A stretch of DNA of 64,000 nucleotides from Candidatus Amulumruptor caecigallinarius (lineage in GTDB: Bacteria; Bacteroidota; Bacteroidia; Bacteroidales; Muribaculaceae). The notes below the pieces were generated by a model, which worked only from the letters and a program-made list of their open reading frames with translations, was not told the origin of the DNA and did no database searches. The position numbers and the translations under genes are program-made. Numbering within the stretch: position 1 is the first letter of the stretch; each line of letters opens with the position of its first letter. The DNA lies in assembly GCA_023665605.1 (NCBI GenBank), contig JAMPDP010000001.1, forward strand, positions 319,129-383,128, in the 5' to 3' direction. Of this stretch, positions 8,640-16,316 are shown in pieces.

Positions 8640-9842
8640 ATGAACGTCAAGAACATCACTGACCGTGTGACATACTGCGGCGTGAATGACCGCACCACCG
8701 CCAAGTTCGAGAACCTATGGTCGCTCCCGTACGGAGTGACTTACAACAGCTACATAGTGCGCGGGTCCGAAGGTGCCGCTATCATAGAGGGCTGCGAGGC
8801 CGGCCACGCCTCACGCTTCATAGGCAACGTAATCGAGGCCCTCAACGGCGGCAAGCCTGACTATCTTGTGGTGAACCATGTGGAGCCCGACCACTCCGGG
8901 GCCATCCCGATGATCAAGACCATGTGGCCCGACATCAAGATAGTGGGCAACGTCAAGACCATCGAGATGATCAAGGGGTTCTACGGCGTGAAGACCGGCA
9001 CTATCGAGGTGCGCGAGGGTGACACCATCGGCCTCGGCGACCGCACGCTCCGCTTCTTCCTCACCCCCATGACCCACTGGCCCGAAACCATGGTGACTTA
9101 TCTTGAAGAGGAGGGAGTGGCATTCACCGGCGACATATTCGGCTGCTTCGGAGCCCTGGACGGTGCCGTCAGCGATGACGAGATGGCCGATGCCCGCCGA
9201 TACTTTGACGAGATGCGCCGCTACTACGCCTGCATCGTGGCCAAGTACGGGGTGTTTGCCCAAAAGACCCTCGCCAAGCTCGCCCCGCTCAACATCACGC
9301 GCCTGTGCTCCACCCACGGCCCCGTGTGGCATTCCCTGCGCGAGGAGGTCATAGGCCTGTGGAGCCGCTGGGCTGCCTTCGAGGCAGATCCCGGCGTCGT
9401 GGTGGCATACGGCAGTATGTACGGTAGCACAGCCGAGATGGCTGAGGAGCTTGCCATGCGCCTTGCCGCCAAGGGAATACGCGAAATTCGCGTACACGAC
9501 CTTAGCCACGCTCCCCTGAGCCGTGTGCTCGCCGACGTGATGCGCTTCAACGGTCTCGTGCTGGCATCACCCACCTACAACACAGAAATCTACCCCCCGG
9601 TGGCAGCTCTCGTCGAGGCCATCATCAGCCGCGGCATCAAGAACCGGCACGTGGCCATCACCGGCTCATACACATGGGGCGGTCAGGCTGTGCGCAAACT
9701 CGGCACACGTCTTGCCGAGACGGGGCTCAACATCCTCTCCCCCACCGCCGAGATGAAGCAGAGCCTCATCGGGGCCGTCAAGCCTCAGCTTGACGAAATC
9801 GCCGCCGCCATGGCTCAGAACTGCCTCCAGCCCGCCCGATGA
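8640..9842 (+). CDS. Flavodiiron protein (FprA family A-type flavoprotein)
   Basis: Cytoplasmic O2 or NO reductase that protects anaerobes. The N-terminal metallo-beta-lactamase-like diiron domain shows HVEPDHSGAIP (H-x-E-x-D-H ligands), TPMTHWPETM and FTGDIFGCFG. The C-terminal flavodoxin domain (from about residue 250) starts VVAYGSMYGSTAEMAEELA, the FMN phosphate loop, and contains SPTYNTEIYP. The 400-residue length is standard and there is no extra rubredoxin domain. Its last 4 bases overlap the ATG of the porin gene (ATGA), so the two are likely translationally coupled. Confidence 0.95.
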   Translation: MNVKNITDRVTYCGVNDRTTAKFENLWSLPYGVTYNSYIVRGSEGAAIIEGCEAGHASRFIGNVIEALNGGKPDYLVVNHVEPDHSGAIPMIKTMWPDIKIVGNVKTIEMIKGFYGVKTGTIEVREGDTIGLGDRTLRFFLTPMTHWPETMVTYLEEEGVAFTGDIFGCFGALDGAVSDDEMADARRYFDEMRRYYACIVAKYGVFAQKTLAKLAPLNITRLCSTHGPVWHSLREEVIGLWSRWAAFEADPGVVVAYGSMYGSTAEMAEELAMRLAAKGIREIRVHDLSHAPLSRVLADVMRFNGLVLASPTYNTEIYPPVAALVEAIISRGIKNRHVAITGSYTWGGQAVRKLGTRLAETGLNILSPTAEMKQSLIGAVKPQLDEIAAAMAQNCLQPAR

Positions 9843-11836
9843 ACCGACTCCGAGTCTCCCCTCACAGCCGCATACCGGCCCTCCTGCTGACCTTCATCCT
9901 TCTTGCCGGCGCCTCACTTACGGCCTTTGCCGCAGGCAAGAAGAAGAAGGAAATAGCACCATCGTATGCCTGGACCACGTCGCTCCCCTTGGGCGACATG
10001 ACCCCGGCGGATATGGACACTTCATACATCGACTACTCCCTGCGCTTCATCCCTGCCCTCATCAATGATGCCCGCGCCACTACGGGCAATATGGGAGGCC
10101 CCGGACGTGACATGGTGTGGCACACCCGGTCCAAGGCTGAAAACTTCTACTTCTTCGACCCGCTCACCTACCTCATCCCGCCGCTTAACAGCTTCAAGTT
10201 CTACAACACGCGCATCCCTATGACGCTTATGAGCTACAATTTCGGAGGCGGCAGCGACAACGGGCAGGATGACCTCAAAGGCATCTTCTCGGGCAATGTC
10301 AACAAGCAGATACAGGTGGGAGCCTACCTTGACTACCTCTACTCTAAAGGCTCCTATGCGTCGCAGGCTGCCAAGGACTTCACCTACGGCTTCTCCGGCT
10401 CATACATGGGCGACCGCTACAAGATGCAGGCATCCTTCTTCAACTTCAACCTGCTCAACAAGGAGAACGGCGGCATCACCGACGACCGCTATATCACTGA
10501 CCCGGAAGCCATTCAGGGCATGGGCGTGACATCCGTCAACGCTAAAAACATCCCCGTCAACCTCAACAACGCCCACACGCGCGTCCGTGGCAATGACTTC
10601 TTCATCTCCAACCGCTACTCGTTGGGCTACACACACGTTGAACGAGCCGACACCGACACCATTGAGCGCAAGACGTTCATCCCGTTGACCGACCTGATTC
10701 TCAACCTCCAGTATCAGACCGGCAGCCACCTCTTTCAGAACTCTCCGTCAGCTGAAGACACCAAAGACTTCTTCCCGGCCACTTACTATACCACAGACCA
10801 CACCTACGACCGCACCACCTACCGTCACTTCCTTGTCACCGCCGGTATCGGGCTGCTTGAAGGGTGTCACAAGTGGGCCAAGATGGGAGTGACAGCGTTC
10901 GTCTCTTACGACTACTCCCGTTACGGACTCCCCACATACGGAGAAACCCCGGCGCATCCAGCCGACCCGCTCCCTGACGGATGGCCCACCGCAGACCGCA
11001 TGAGCCGCAACAAGATAATAGTTGGAGGCCAGCTGCGGAGCACCAAAGGAAAGTATATCAACTATGACGTTACCGGCCAGATAGCTCTCTCGGGAGCACC
11101 GGGCGAGTTTGACGTCAACGGCCACGTCACCGGCTCGGTGCCGCTGCTCGGCGACACCCTCGGCATCACCGCTTACGGCCGAGTGGCCAACTCCGAGCCG
11201 TCGCCGCTGATGCTCACCTACCGGTCAAACCACTGGTGGTGGCACAACAACTTCTCCAACACGCAGAGCTTCCGCGTCGGCGGCATCCTCAACTTCCGCA
11301 AGACAGGCACGCGCCTTGACATCGGCACCGAGACGCTCACCAACTACGTGTACTTCGACAACCGCGCCCTCCCTGCGCAAGCCTCCGGAGCCACGCAGGT
11401 GTTCTGGGCAGCTCTTGACCAGCGGCTGCATCTCGGACCCGTGCATTGGGACAACCGCATCACATATCAGGCCACATCAGACGAGCACGTGATACCCCTT
11501 CCGGCTCTCACCGTCAACTCCAACCTCTACGCTCTGTTCACCATAGCCCGCGTGCTCCGCATACAGGCGGGCTTGGATGTGAACTACTACACCCGCTACC
11601 GTGCGCCGGGCTACCGCCCCGAAACGATGGCGTTCTACAACCAGTCGCAGGTGCTGTTGGGTAACTATCCCGTAGCCAACGTCTACCTCAACATGAAGCT
11701 CTCGCGCGCCACATTCTACGTGATGATGTCGCACGTGAACCAGGGAATGTTCTCCAACGACTACTTCTCGATGCCGGGCTACCCCATCAATCCCCGCAGA
11801 TTTCAGGCCGGCATCTGTGTGAACTTTGCCAACTGA
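9839..11836 (+). CDS. Putative outer-membrane porin (Porin_10-like)
   Basis: A 665-residue protein with a signal peptide (hydrophobic LLLTFILLAGASLTAFAAG, residues about 15-32). Its body is rich in alternating aromatic/polar beta strands, for example FNFNLLNKE, GGQLRSTKGKY and QVFWAALDQRL, ending in FQAGICVNF as outer-membrane barrels do. This matches the Bacteroidota putative porin family that I know as PF14121. The substrate is unknown. It is followed after 44 bp by a solute-binding protein gene, suggesting a coupled uptake function across the outer membrane and periplasm. Confidence 0.8.
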   Translation: MNRLRVSPHSRIPALLLTFILLAGASLTAFAAGKKKKEIAPSYAWTTSLPLGDMTPADMDTSYIDYSLRFIPALINDARATTGNMGGPGRDMVWHTRSKAENFYFFDPLTYLIPPLNSFKFYNTRIPMTLMSYNFGGGSDNGQDDLKGIFSGNVNKQIQVGAYLDYLYSKGSYASQAAKDFTYGFSGSYMGDRYKMQASFFNFNLLNKENGGITDDRYITDPEAIQGMGVTSVNAKNIPVNLNNAHTRVRGNDFFISNRYSLGYTHVERADTDTIERKTFIPLTDLILNLQYQTGSHLFQNSPSAEDTKDFFPATYYTTDHTYDRTTYRHFLVTAGIGLLEGCHKWAKMGVTAFVSYDYSRYGLPTYGETPAHPADPLPDGWPTADRMSRNKIIVGGQLRSTKGKYINYDVTGQIALSGAPGEFDVNGHVTGSVPLLGDTLGITAYGRVANSEPSPLMLTYRSNHWWWHNNFSNTQSFRVGGILNFRKTGTRLDIGTETLTNYVYFDNRALPAQASGATQVFWAALDQRLHLGPVHWDNRITYQATSDEHVIPLPALTVNSNLYALFTIARVLRIQAGLDVNYYTRYRAPGYRPETMAFYNQSQVLLGNYPVANVYLNMKLSRATFYVMMSHVNQGMFSNDYFSMPGYPINPRRFQAGICVNFAN

Positions 11837-11880
11837 CGCGCCCATCGGACTCGGCGTCAGAGCCAACAACCGTTCGTACC

Positions 11881-12723
11881 ATGACAACATCTCCATCCTC
11901 AGGACGCCCCTCACCCATCCGCGGCCGACTGCCTCTATATCTGCTGCTGCTCGTTGCCGCCGTGGCACTCATGCTGATGCTCCGCGAGTGCTCCATGGCG
12001 CAGAATGGCTCCGCAAGGCACCGTCCGGCAGGTGGCGACACTCTGAACGTGGCCATCGAATACTCCCCGATGTCGCTCTACCGCTACGCCGACACTCTGG
12101 GAGGCTTCAATTATGACGTGATGCGGGCCGTGGCCACCGAGGCCGGGATGGATGTGAAGTTTCACCCGCTCACCACCGTCTCTCAGGCCCTCGAAGGGCT
12201 CCGGGAGGGGCGCTATGATGTGGTGGTGGCTGATGTCGCCAATACCGTGGATATGCAGAGCCAAGTGCGCTTCACTGAGCCGACGTTCCTTGACAGGCAA
12301 GTGTTGGTGCAGCTTCGCGACAGCGTCACCGGCAAGCCCCCGGTGAGCTCTCAGCTGCAACTCGCCGGCGACTCGGTGTGGGTGCCCGACGATGAAGCAT
12401 TCCGCGGACGTGTGGAAGCCCTCGCCCGTGAGATTGGCGACAGCATCCATGTCATCGCTCTTCCCGAATATGGAGCCGAGCAGCTGGTGATGCTCACCGC
12501 AACAGGCCAGATACCGCGAGCGGTGGTCAACGAGGCCGTAGCCCGCAAGCTCGCAGCGCGCTATCCCGGCATCGACACCTCCGTGGGCATCAGCTTCAAT
12601 CAGTTCCAGTCATGGATTGTGTCCCCCTCCAACACCGCTCTGGCCGACACCCTCGACGCCGCCCTCCGCCGCTTCAAGACCACCCCCGCCTACCGCACCC
12701 TCCTCCGCCGCTACAAAAAGTAA
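11881..12723 (+). CDS. Extracellular solute-binding protein, family 3
   Basis: 280 residues. An N-terminal hydrophobic segment (PLYLLLLVAAVALMLML, about residues 18-34) is followed by Cys in LRECSM, a poor lipobox, so this is either a lipoprotein or a signal-anchored protein. The bilobed periplasmic binding fold is suggested by DTLNVAIEYSPMSLY, GFNYDVMRAVATEAGM, GRYDVVVADVA and FTEPTFLDRQVLVQL. No ABC permease or ATPase gene is nearby. It may therefore work with the upstream porin or act as a sensor or transglycosylase-like partner. Ligand not predictable. Confidence 0.8.
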   Translation: MTTSPSSGRPSPIRGRLPLYLLLLVAAVALMLMLRECSMAQNGSARHRPAGGDTLNVAIEYSPMSLYRYADTLGGFNYDVMRAVATEAGMDVKFHPLTTVSQALEGLREGRYDVVVADVANTVDMQSQVRFTEPTFLDRQVLVQLRDSVTGKPPVSSQLQLAGDSVWVPDDEAFRGRVEALAREIGDSIHVIALPEYGAEQLVMLTATGQIPRAVVNEAVARKLAARYPGIDTSVGISFNQFQSWIVSPSNTALADTLDAALRRFKTTPAYRTLLRRYKK

Positions 12724-12806
12724 CCGCCGGAGATGGTCATCCTGCCGTAAAAAACTGGAAAAAGCAAATAAAATCCTCTCAGCACGCGGTTTTCACCGAA
12801 ATTCGC

Positions 12807-12814
12807 TATATTTG
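12807..12814 (+). promoter_or_regulatory. Promoter -7 box for the GH13 gene
   Basis: TATATTTG followed by C matches TAnnTTTG, 92 bp before the ATG. The -33 element is not clear. Confidence 0.55.
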
Positions 12815-12905
12815 CTTTCTGAACGCTGATACCGGCTGTTCGTAGCCGGATACCAACGACGCATCCTCTTATACCCCTTCAGATTCTATCTTAACTAATA
12901 GCAAT

Positions 12906-14330
12906 ATGAAAAAACTTATGCTCGGCGCCGGGGCGCTTGCCCTTGCCGCGATGGCCTCGACGGCCGCCATCCACGACCCCAAGGTTCCTGCCGATGAGGT
13001 AATCCTCCATGCTTGGTCTTGGTCATTCCCCACCATCGCCGAAAACATGAAGGACATCGCCGCTGCCGGCTTCGGCTACGTGCAGACCTCTCCCGCCAAC
13101 ACCTGCTTCGTAGGTGAGGATGGTGGTATGGCTCTCTTCAGCGAGGAGGGCGACTCTGTCAAGGGAAAGTGGTATTACCACTATCAGCCGACTGACTGGC
13201 AGGTGGGTAACTACCAGCTGGGCACCCGTGACCAGTTCCGCGCTCTTTGCGACAGCGCCCGCAAGTATAATGTGCGCGTGCTGGTGGATGTGCTCCCCAA
13301 CCACACCGCCTTCGACACTACTGCCGTGCTCTCCAACCTGCGCGGCGAAGTTGGTGGCCTTGAGAACCTGTATCACGCCAACGGTCTGACCCCCATCACG
13401 GACTACAACGACCGTGACCAGTGCACCACCCGCGCCATGGGAGGCCTCCCCGACGTGAACACCGAGAACCCCGACTTCCAGCACTACTTCCTCCAGTATA
13501 TCAACGACCTGATTAACCTCGGTGCCGGCGGCTTCCGCTACGACACCGCCAAGCACATCGGCGTACACTCCGACCCGCTCGACCCCAAGAGCACCCGCAA
13601 CAACTTCTGGGACGTGGTGACCGGTCGCGAGAGCGTAGAGGGCCTGACAATGCTCCAGCCTGACAGCATCTTCATGTATGGCGAGGTGCTCCAGGACAAG
13701 AACGTGCCCGAGAAGGAGTATGCCGACTACATGGCGATGACTGCCAGCTCCTACGGCCACATTGTGCGCGAGATGCTTGAGAAGGCCAACGCCAACGGCG
13801 GCGACATCCGTGGCTGGGCTCACTCCTGCGCCCCCGACAAGCTCGTGACATGGGTAGAGAGCCATGACACCTACTGCAACGCCCACGAAAGTGCCGGCCT
13901 CACCGACGACCAGATCCGCATGGGTTGGGTGTTTATCACGGCCCGCGACGGCGGCATGCCGCTGTTCTACAGCCGTCCTGCCGGCTCAGGCCCCGGCAAT
14001 GTGTGGGGTCACAACCGCATCGGCGAGCGTGGCAACGACAGCTTCAAACACCCCGAAGTTGTGGCCGTCAACAACTTCCGTCACGCCATGGCCGGCCAGG
14101 CTGAGAAGATCATCACTTCCGACAAGGGTGACATCATCGAAGTGGCCCGCGGCAACAAGGGTGCAGCCCTGATTAATATATCAGACAAGGCCGCCAAGGC
14201 CTCCCTCGAGACCACTCTCTCCGACGGCACCTACACTGATGCCGTGCATGCCACCGAGTTCAAGGTGAAGAAGGGCAAGCTCACCGGCAAGCTCGCACCC
14301 CTGAGCTCATACATCCTCGTAGCCGACTAA
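12906..14330 (+). CDS. Secreted alpha-amylase family glycoside hydrolase (GH13)
   Basis: 474 residues with a signal peptide (MKKLMLGAGALALAAMASTA). Catalytic residues of the GH13 clan are visible: the nucleophile Asp213 in GGFRYDTAKHI, the acid/base Glu260 in FMYGEVLQ, and the stabiliser Asp321 in VESHDTYCN. VLVDVLPNHTAF is conserved region I. A C-terminal beta domain (about residues 390-474) ends in APLSSYILVAD. It probably hydrolyses alpha-1,4-glucans in the periplasm. No SusC/SusD genes are adjacent, so it is outside a classical starch locus. Its TAA stop codon is the left target-site copy of the MITE-like element that follows. Confidence 0.93.
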   Translation: MKKLMLGAGALALAAMASTAAIHDPKVPADEVILHAWSWSFPTIAENMKDIAAAGFGYVQTSPANTCFVGEDGGMALFSEEGDSVKGKWYYHYQPTDWQVGNYQLGTRDQFRALCDSARKYNVRVLVDVLPNHTAFDTTAVLSNLRGEVGGLENLYHANGLTPITDYNDRDQCTTRAMGGLPDVNTENPDFQHYFLQYINDLINLGAGGFRYDTAKHIGVHSDPLDPKSTRNNFWDVVTGRESVEGLTMLQPDSIFMYGEVLQDKNVPEKEYADYMAMTASSYGHIVREMLEKANANGGDIRGWAHSCAPDKLVTWVESHDTYCNAHESAGLTDDQIRMGWVFITARDGGMPLFYSRPAGSGPGNVWGHNRIGERGNDSFKHPEVVAVNNFRHAMAGQAEKIITSDKGDIIEVARGNKGAALINISDKAAKASLETTLSDGTYTDAVHATEFKVKKGKLTGKLAPLSSYILVAD

Positions 14331-14652
14331 GAGCTTGTTTAATAATAAATGTGAACATCTCGGCGGTGTATCTTTGAGATAAATTTCTCGTTACGAGGAA
14401 GGAGCGATGCGGGCATCGTGACTGACGAATAACAGAAATTTAGCCAAAGAGACACCGAGGCGGAAGTAATTTCACAAATATTCAAGCTCTCATAACAACA
14501 CGTTAATTATCAAAGAATACCCTCATGCGAAAATCTTGGGCATCTTCCATCCTTCAACTCAGTCACATAGCTCGCTATGCTCCTTCGTCTCAGGATGAAA
14601 TCTGCTCCAAGATTTTCGACCGAGATGTTCACATTTATTATTAAACAAGCTC
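14331..14652 (+). mobile_element. MITE-like element with perfect 33-bp terminal inverted repeats
   Basis: The ends 14331-14363 (starting GAGCTTGTTTAATAATAAAT) and 14620-14652 are exact reverse complements over 33 bp. TAA flanks both sides (14328-14330, 14653-14655), consistent with a 3-bp target duplication. Inside is a second inverted pair, CGAAAATCTTGG/CCAAGATTTTCG, flanking GC-poor hairpin-rich sequence. There is no open reading frame of use, so any transposase must act in trans. TNA targets are known for some IS5-group elements; the link here is inference. It fills most of the gap to the YtxH gene. Confidence 0.85.
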
Positions 14653-14767
14653 TAACAAAAAAGTGCGCCCCCAGCGCACATTTTCACCCTCCCGAGTGTT
14701 AACAGATAGTAAGATTGCAACTTTTCTCAACTATACTCATCTATAAACACTCACTTCAACTCTTATC

Positions 14768-14986
14768 ATGAAACCCCTGAACATCATCCTCGCCGTGATT
14801 GGCGGTGCCGTAGCAGGTGCCGCAGTAGGTCTTCTCCTCGCTCCCGAGAAGGGCGAGACCACCCGTGACCGCATCGTCGACTTCCTCGAAGAGAACGGCA
14901 TCAAGCTCAAGAAGAGCAAGATGGAGGAGATTGCCGACGAAATCGCCGACGAAATCCAGAAAGTGAAGAAAGAGGTAAAGGCTTAA
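14768..14986 (+). CDS. YtxH domain small envelope protein (copy 1)
   Basis: 72 residues. A glycine/alanine-rich transmembrane helix (LNIILAVIGGAVAGAAVGLLLAPEKG, residues 3-28) leads into a charged amphipathic tail ending KVKKEVKA. The TM-LLAPEKGxxTR motif is the YtxH signature, associated in other bacteria with general stress and envelope maintenance. A paralogue with the same motif lies 217 bp downstream. The gap between them holds a palindromic repeat. Confidence 0.85.
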   Translation: MKPLNIILAVIGGAVAGAAVGLLLAPEKGETTRDRIVDFLEENGIKLKKSKMEEIADEIADEIQKVKKEVKA

Positions 14987-15018
14987 CCCTGACCCCCGCC
15001 AACACATCTCCCGGCTTG

Positions 15019-15084
15019 AGGGTGTTGCAAAACCAACGGTACATTCCTGCGAACAGACGGAAATTGCCGGTTTTGCAACACCCT
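15019..15084 (+). repeat. Palindromic repeat, copy 1 (GGGTGTTGCAAAACC type)
   Basis: GGGTGTTGCAAAACC (15020-15034) and its exact reverse complement (15069-15083) enclose a short core. Weaker pairing extends outward (CCCGG...CCGGG). The same arms recur at 22622-22748 and a decayed half at 16116-16157. Transcribed, it would form a strong hairpin. Confidence 0.85.
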
Positions 15085-15202
15085 CGGCAAACCGGGTTCC
15101 GCCCTCGGCTTTAGTAGCCGTCACCACGCCGCGTTTCAGCACTTCCACCTCCCAATATATCTCTCCCCTACGTCCGTCACACATCACACACCCACTCACA
15201 TT

Positions 15203-15403
15203 ATGAACTCAACATCAATCCTCTATGCTTTCCTCGGCGGTGCACTCGTAGGTGCCGGTGCCGCTCTGCTTCTTGCTCCCGAAAAGGGTGCTGACACCCG
15301 CGCCCGCATCCGCGAGATACTGCGCAAGAAAGGCATCTGCTGCTGCGACGATGAAATCGACGCCCTCGTGGAGCAGCTCACCACGGAGATTGATGCCGAG
15401 TAA
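15203..15403 (+). CDS. YtxH domain small envelope protein (copy 2)
   Basis: 66 residues, a paralogue of the protein encoded at 14768. ILYAFLGGALVGAGAALLLAPEKG (residues 6-29) is the membrane helix plus YtxH motif. The cytoplasmic tail has adjacent cysteines (GICCCDDE, three in a row), which are unusual in this family and could bind metal or form disulfides. It heads a compact set with a holin-X protein and a small basic protein, 78 and 12 bp apart. Function in envelope stress is inferred from the family only. Confidence 0.82.
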   Translation: MNSTSILYAFLGGALVGAGAALLLAPEKGADTRARIREILRKKGICCCDDEIDALVEQLTTEIDAE

Positions 15404-15481
15404 GGCTCACCCCGACTCCGGCATCCTCACACCCCTCCCCTTCGTCACCCCAAGAATACCTCATAACCCCTTCGGCTCTTA

Positions 15482-15814
15482 ATGCAAACCGAGGCTTACC
15501 GCAACGTGTGGCGTCAGGTCACAGAGCTTGCCAAGCTCTACCTGGTCAACGCCCGACTCACACTCACCGAGAAGATGGCGCGCCTGCTCGGCCTGCTGGC
15601 TGTGTGCGCCATCGTCTTCGTACTCGGTGTAGTGGCATTCCTGTTTATCTCGCTGGCAATAATCAATTGGATTGGCACCGGCGTGGGTATCGAGTGGGCA
15701 TACATGATAATGGGCGGATTCTACGTGTTGCTCATCGTGTTGCTCTTCCTGTTCAAGAAGGCACTGATTATCAATCCGCTGTCGCGATTTATATCGCGTC
15801 TGCTCTTTAACTGA
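15482..15814 (+). CDS. Phage holin family / putative holin-X membrane protein
   Basis: 110 residues. An amphipathic N-terminal helix (about residues 1-35) is followed by two hydrophobic hairpin helices (AVCAIVFVLGVVAFLFISLAI and MIMGGFYVLLIVLLFLF) and a positively charged tail. This matches the actinobacterial-type holin-X superfamily III fold, a chromosomal membrane protein family often next to YtxH genes rather than phage lysis genes. No phage genes are nearby, so a lysis role is unlikely. Confidence 0.78.
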   Translation: MQTEAYRNVWRQVTELAKLYLVNARLTLTEKMARLLGLLAVCAIVFVLGVVAFLFISLAIINWIGTGVGIEWAYMIMGGFYVLLIVLLFLFKKALIINPLSRFISRLLFN

Positions 15815-15826
15815 CGGCATCACACC

Positions 15827-16105
15827 ATGAACTATTCACACCTCCTCGCCGAGATGAAGAAGGGCCCCGACTTCCGGGGGTTCACCCTTGACCAGATACG
15901 CTTCATGCGTGGATGCACGTCCGCCCGCATCGAGATGCAGCGTCAGAAGCTACAGCACGTGGCGCACAACGTCATGGAGACCGGCTCAATCACGGGCCAG
16001 TCGTCATGGGTGCGACGCATCCTCGGAGCATTCAGCTACTTTGACTACGCTCTGCTCGCCATTAAGCTCTTCACGGGCTTCCGCTCACTGCGCCGCCACC
16101 GCTGA
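15827..16105 (+). CDS. Small basic protein, unknown function
   Basis: 92 residues, not recognised. It lies 12 bp after the holin-X gene and is probably in the same operon. It is rich in Arg/Lys/Gln (IRFMRGCTSARIEMQRQKLQ) with a C-terminal hydrophobic stretch (ILGAFSYFDYALLAIKLFTGF) and an RRHR end, suggesting peripheral or single-pass membrane association. The constant spacing from two YtxH genes and holin-X suggests a shared envelope-stress module. Confidence 0.65.
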   Translation: MNYSHLLAEMKKGPDFRGFTLDQIRFMRGCTSARIEMQRQKLQHVAHNVMETGSITGQSSWVRRILGAFSYFDYALLAIKLFTGFRSLRRHR

Positions 16106-16115
16106 AGCGAGGGTG

Positions 16116-16157
16116 GCATCCCTACACCCGATGAAAATTGCCGGTTCAAGCAACACC
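16116..16157 (+). repeat. Degenerate half copy of the GGGTGTTGCAAAACC palindrome
   Basis: GCATCCCTAC and AATTGCCGGTT-CAAGCAACACC match the right half of the copy at 22692-22748 with small changes. The left arm is absent, so it appears decayed. Confidence 0.6.
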
Positions 16158-16243
16158 TTTATTGCCATAGGTTGATTGCACGCCGCCGCTAACGACGCTT
16201 CCCTTTCGCGGCTCCCCGTGGTGCCTCCCCTATTTTAGGATTT

Positions 16244-16275
16244 TTTGACACTTTGAGGGAAGTTTTGTAATTTTG
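16244..16275 (+). promoter_or_regulatory. Consensus promoter for the Na/Pi cotransporter gene
   Basis: TTTG (16244-16247), a 20-bp spacer and TAATTTTG (16268-16275) match the Bacteroidales consensus exactly. Predicted start about 16282, giving a leader of about 35 nt. Confidence 0.8.
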
Positions 16276-16316
16276 TCGCGTCCCTCCGCGCTGTATTCTC
16301 CCGGAGGCCACAACAG

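Noticed and set aside
15482..15814. Prophage remnant (holin)
   Set aside because: The protein is of the chromosomal holin-X type beside YtxH genes; no phage genes are nearby.
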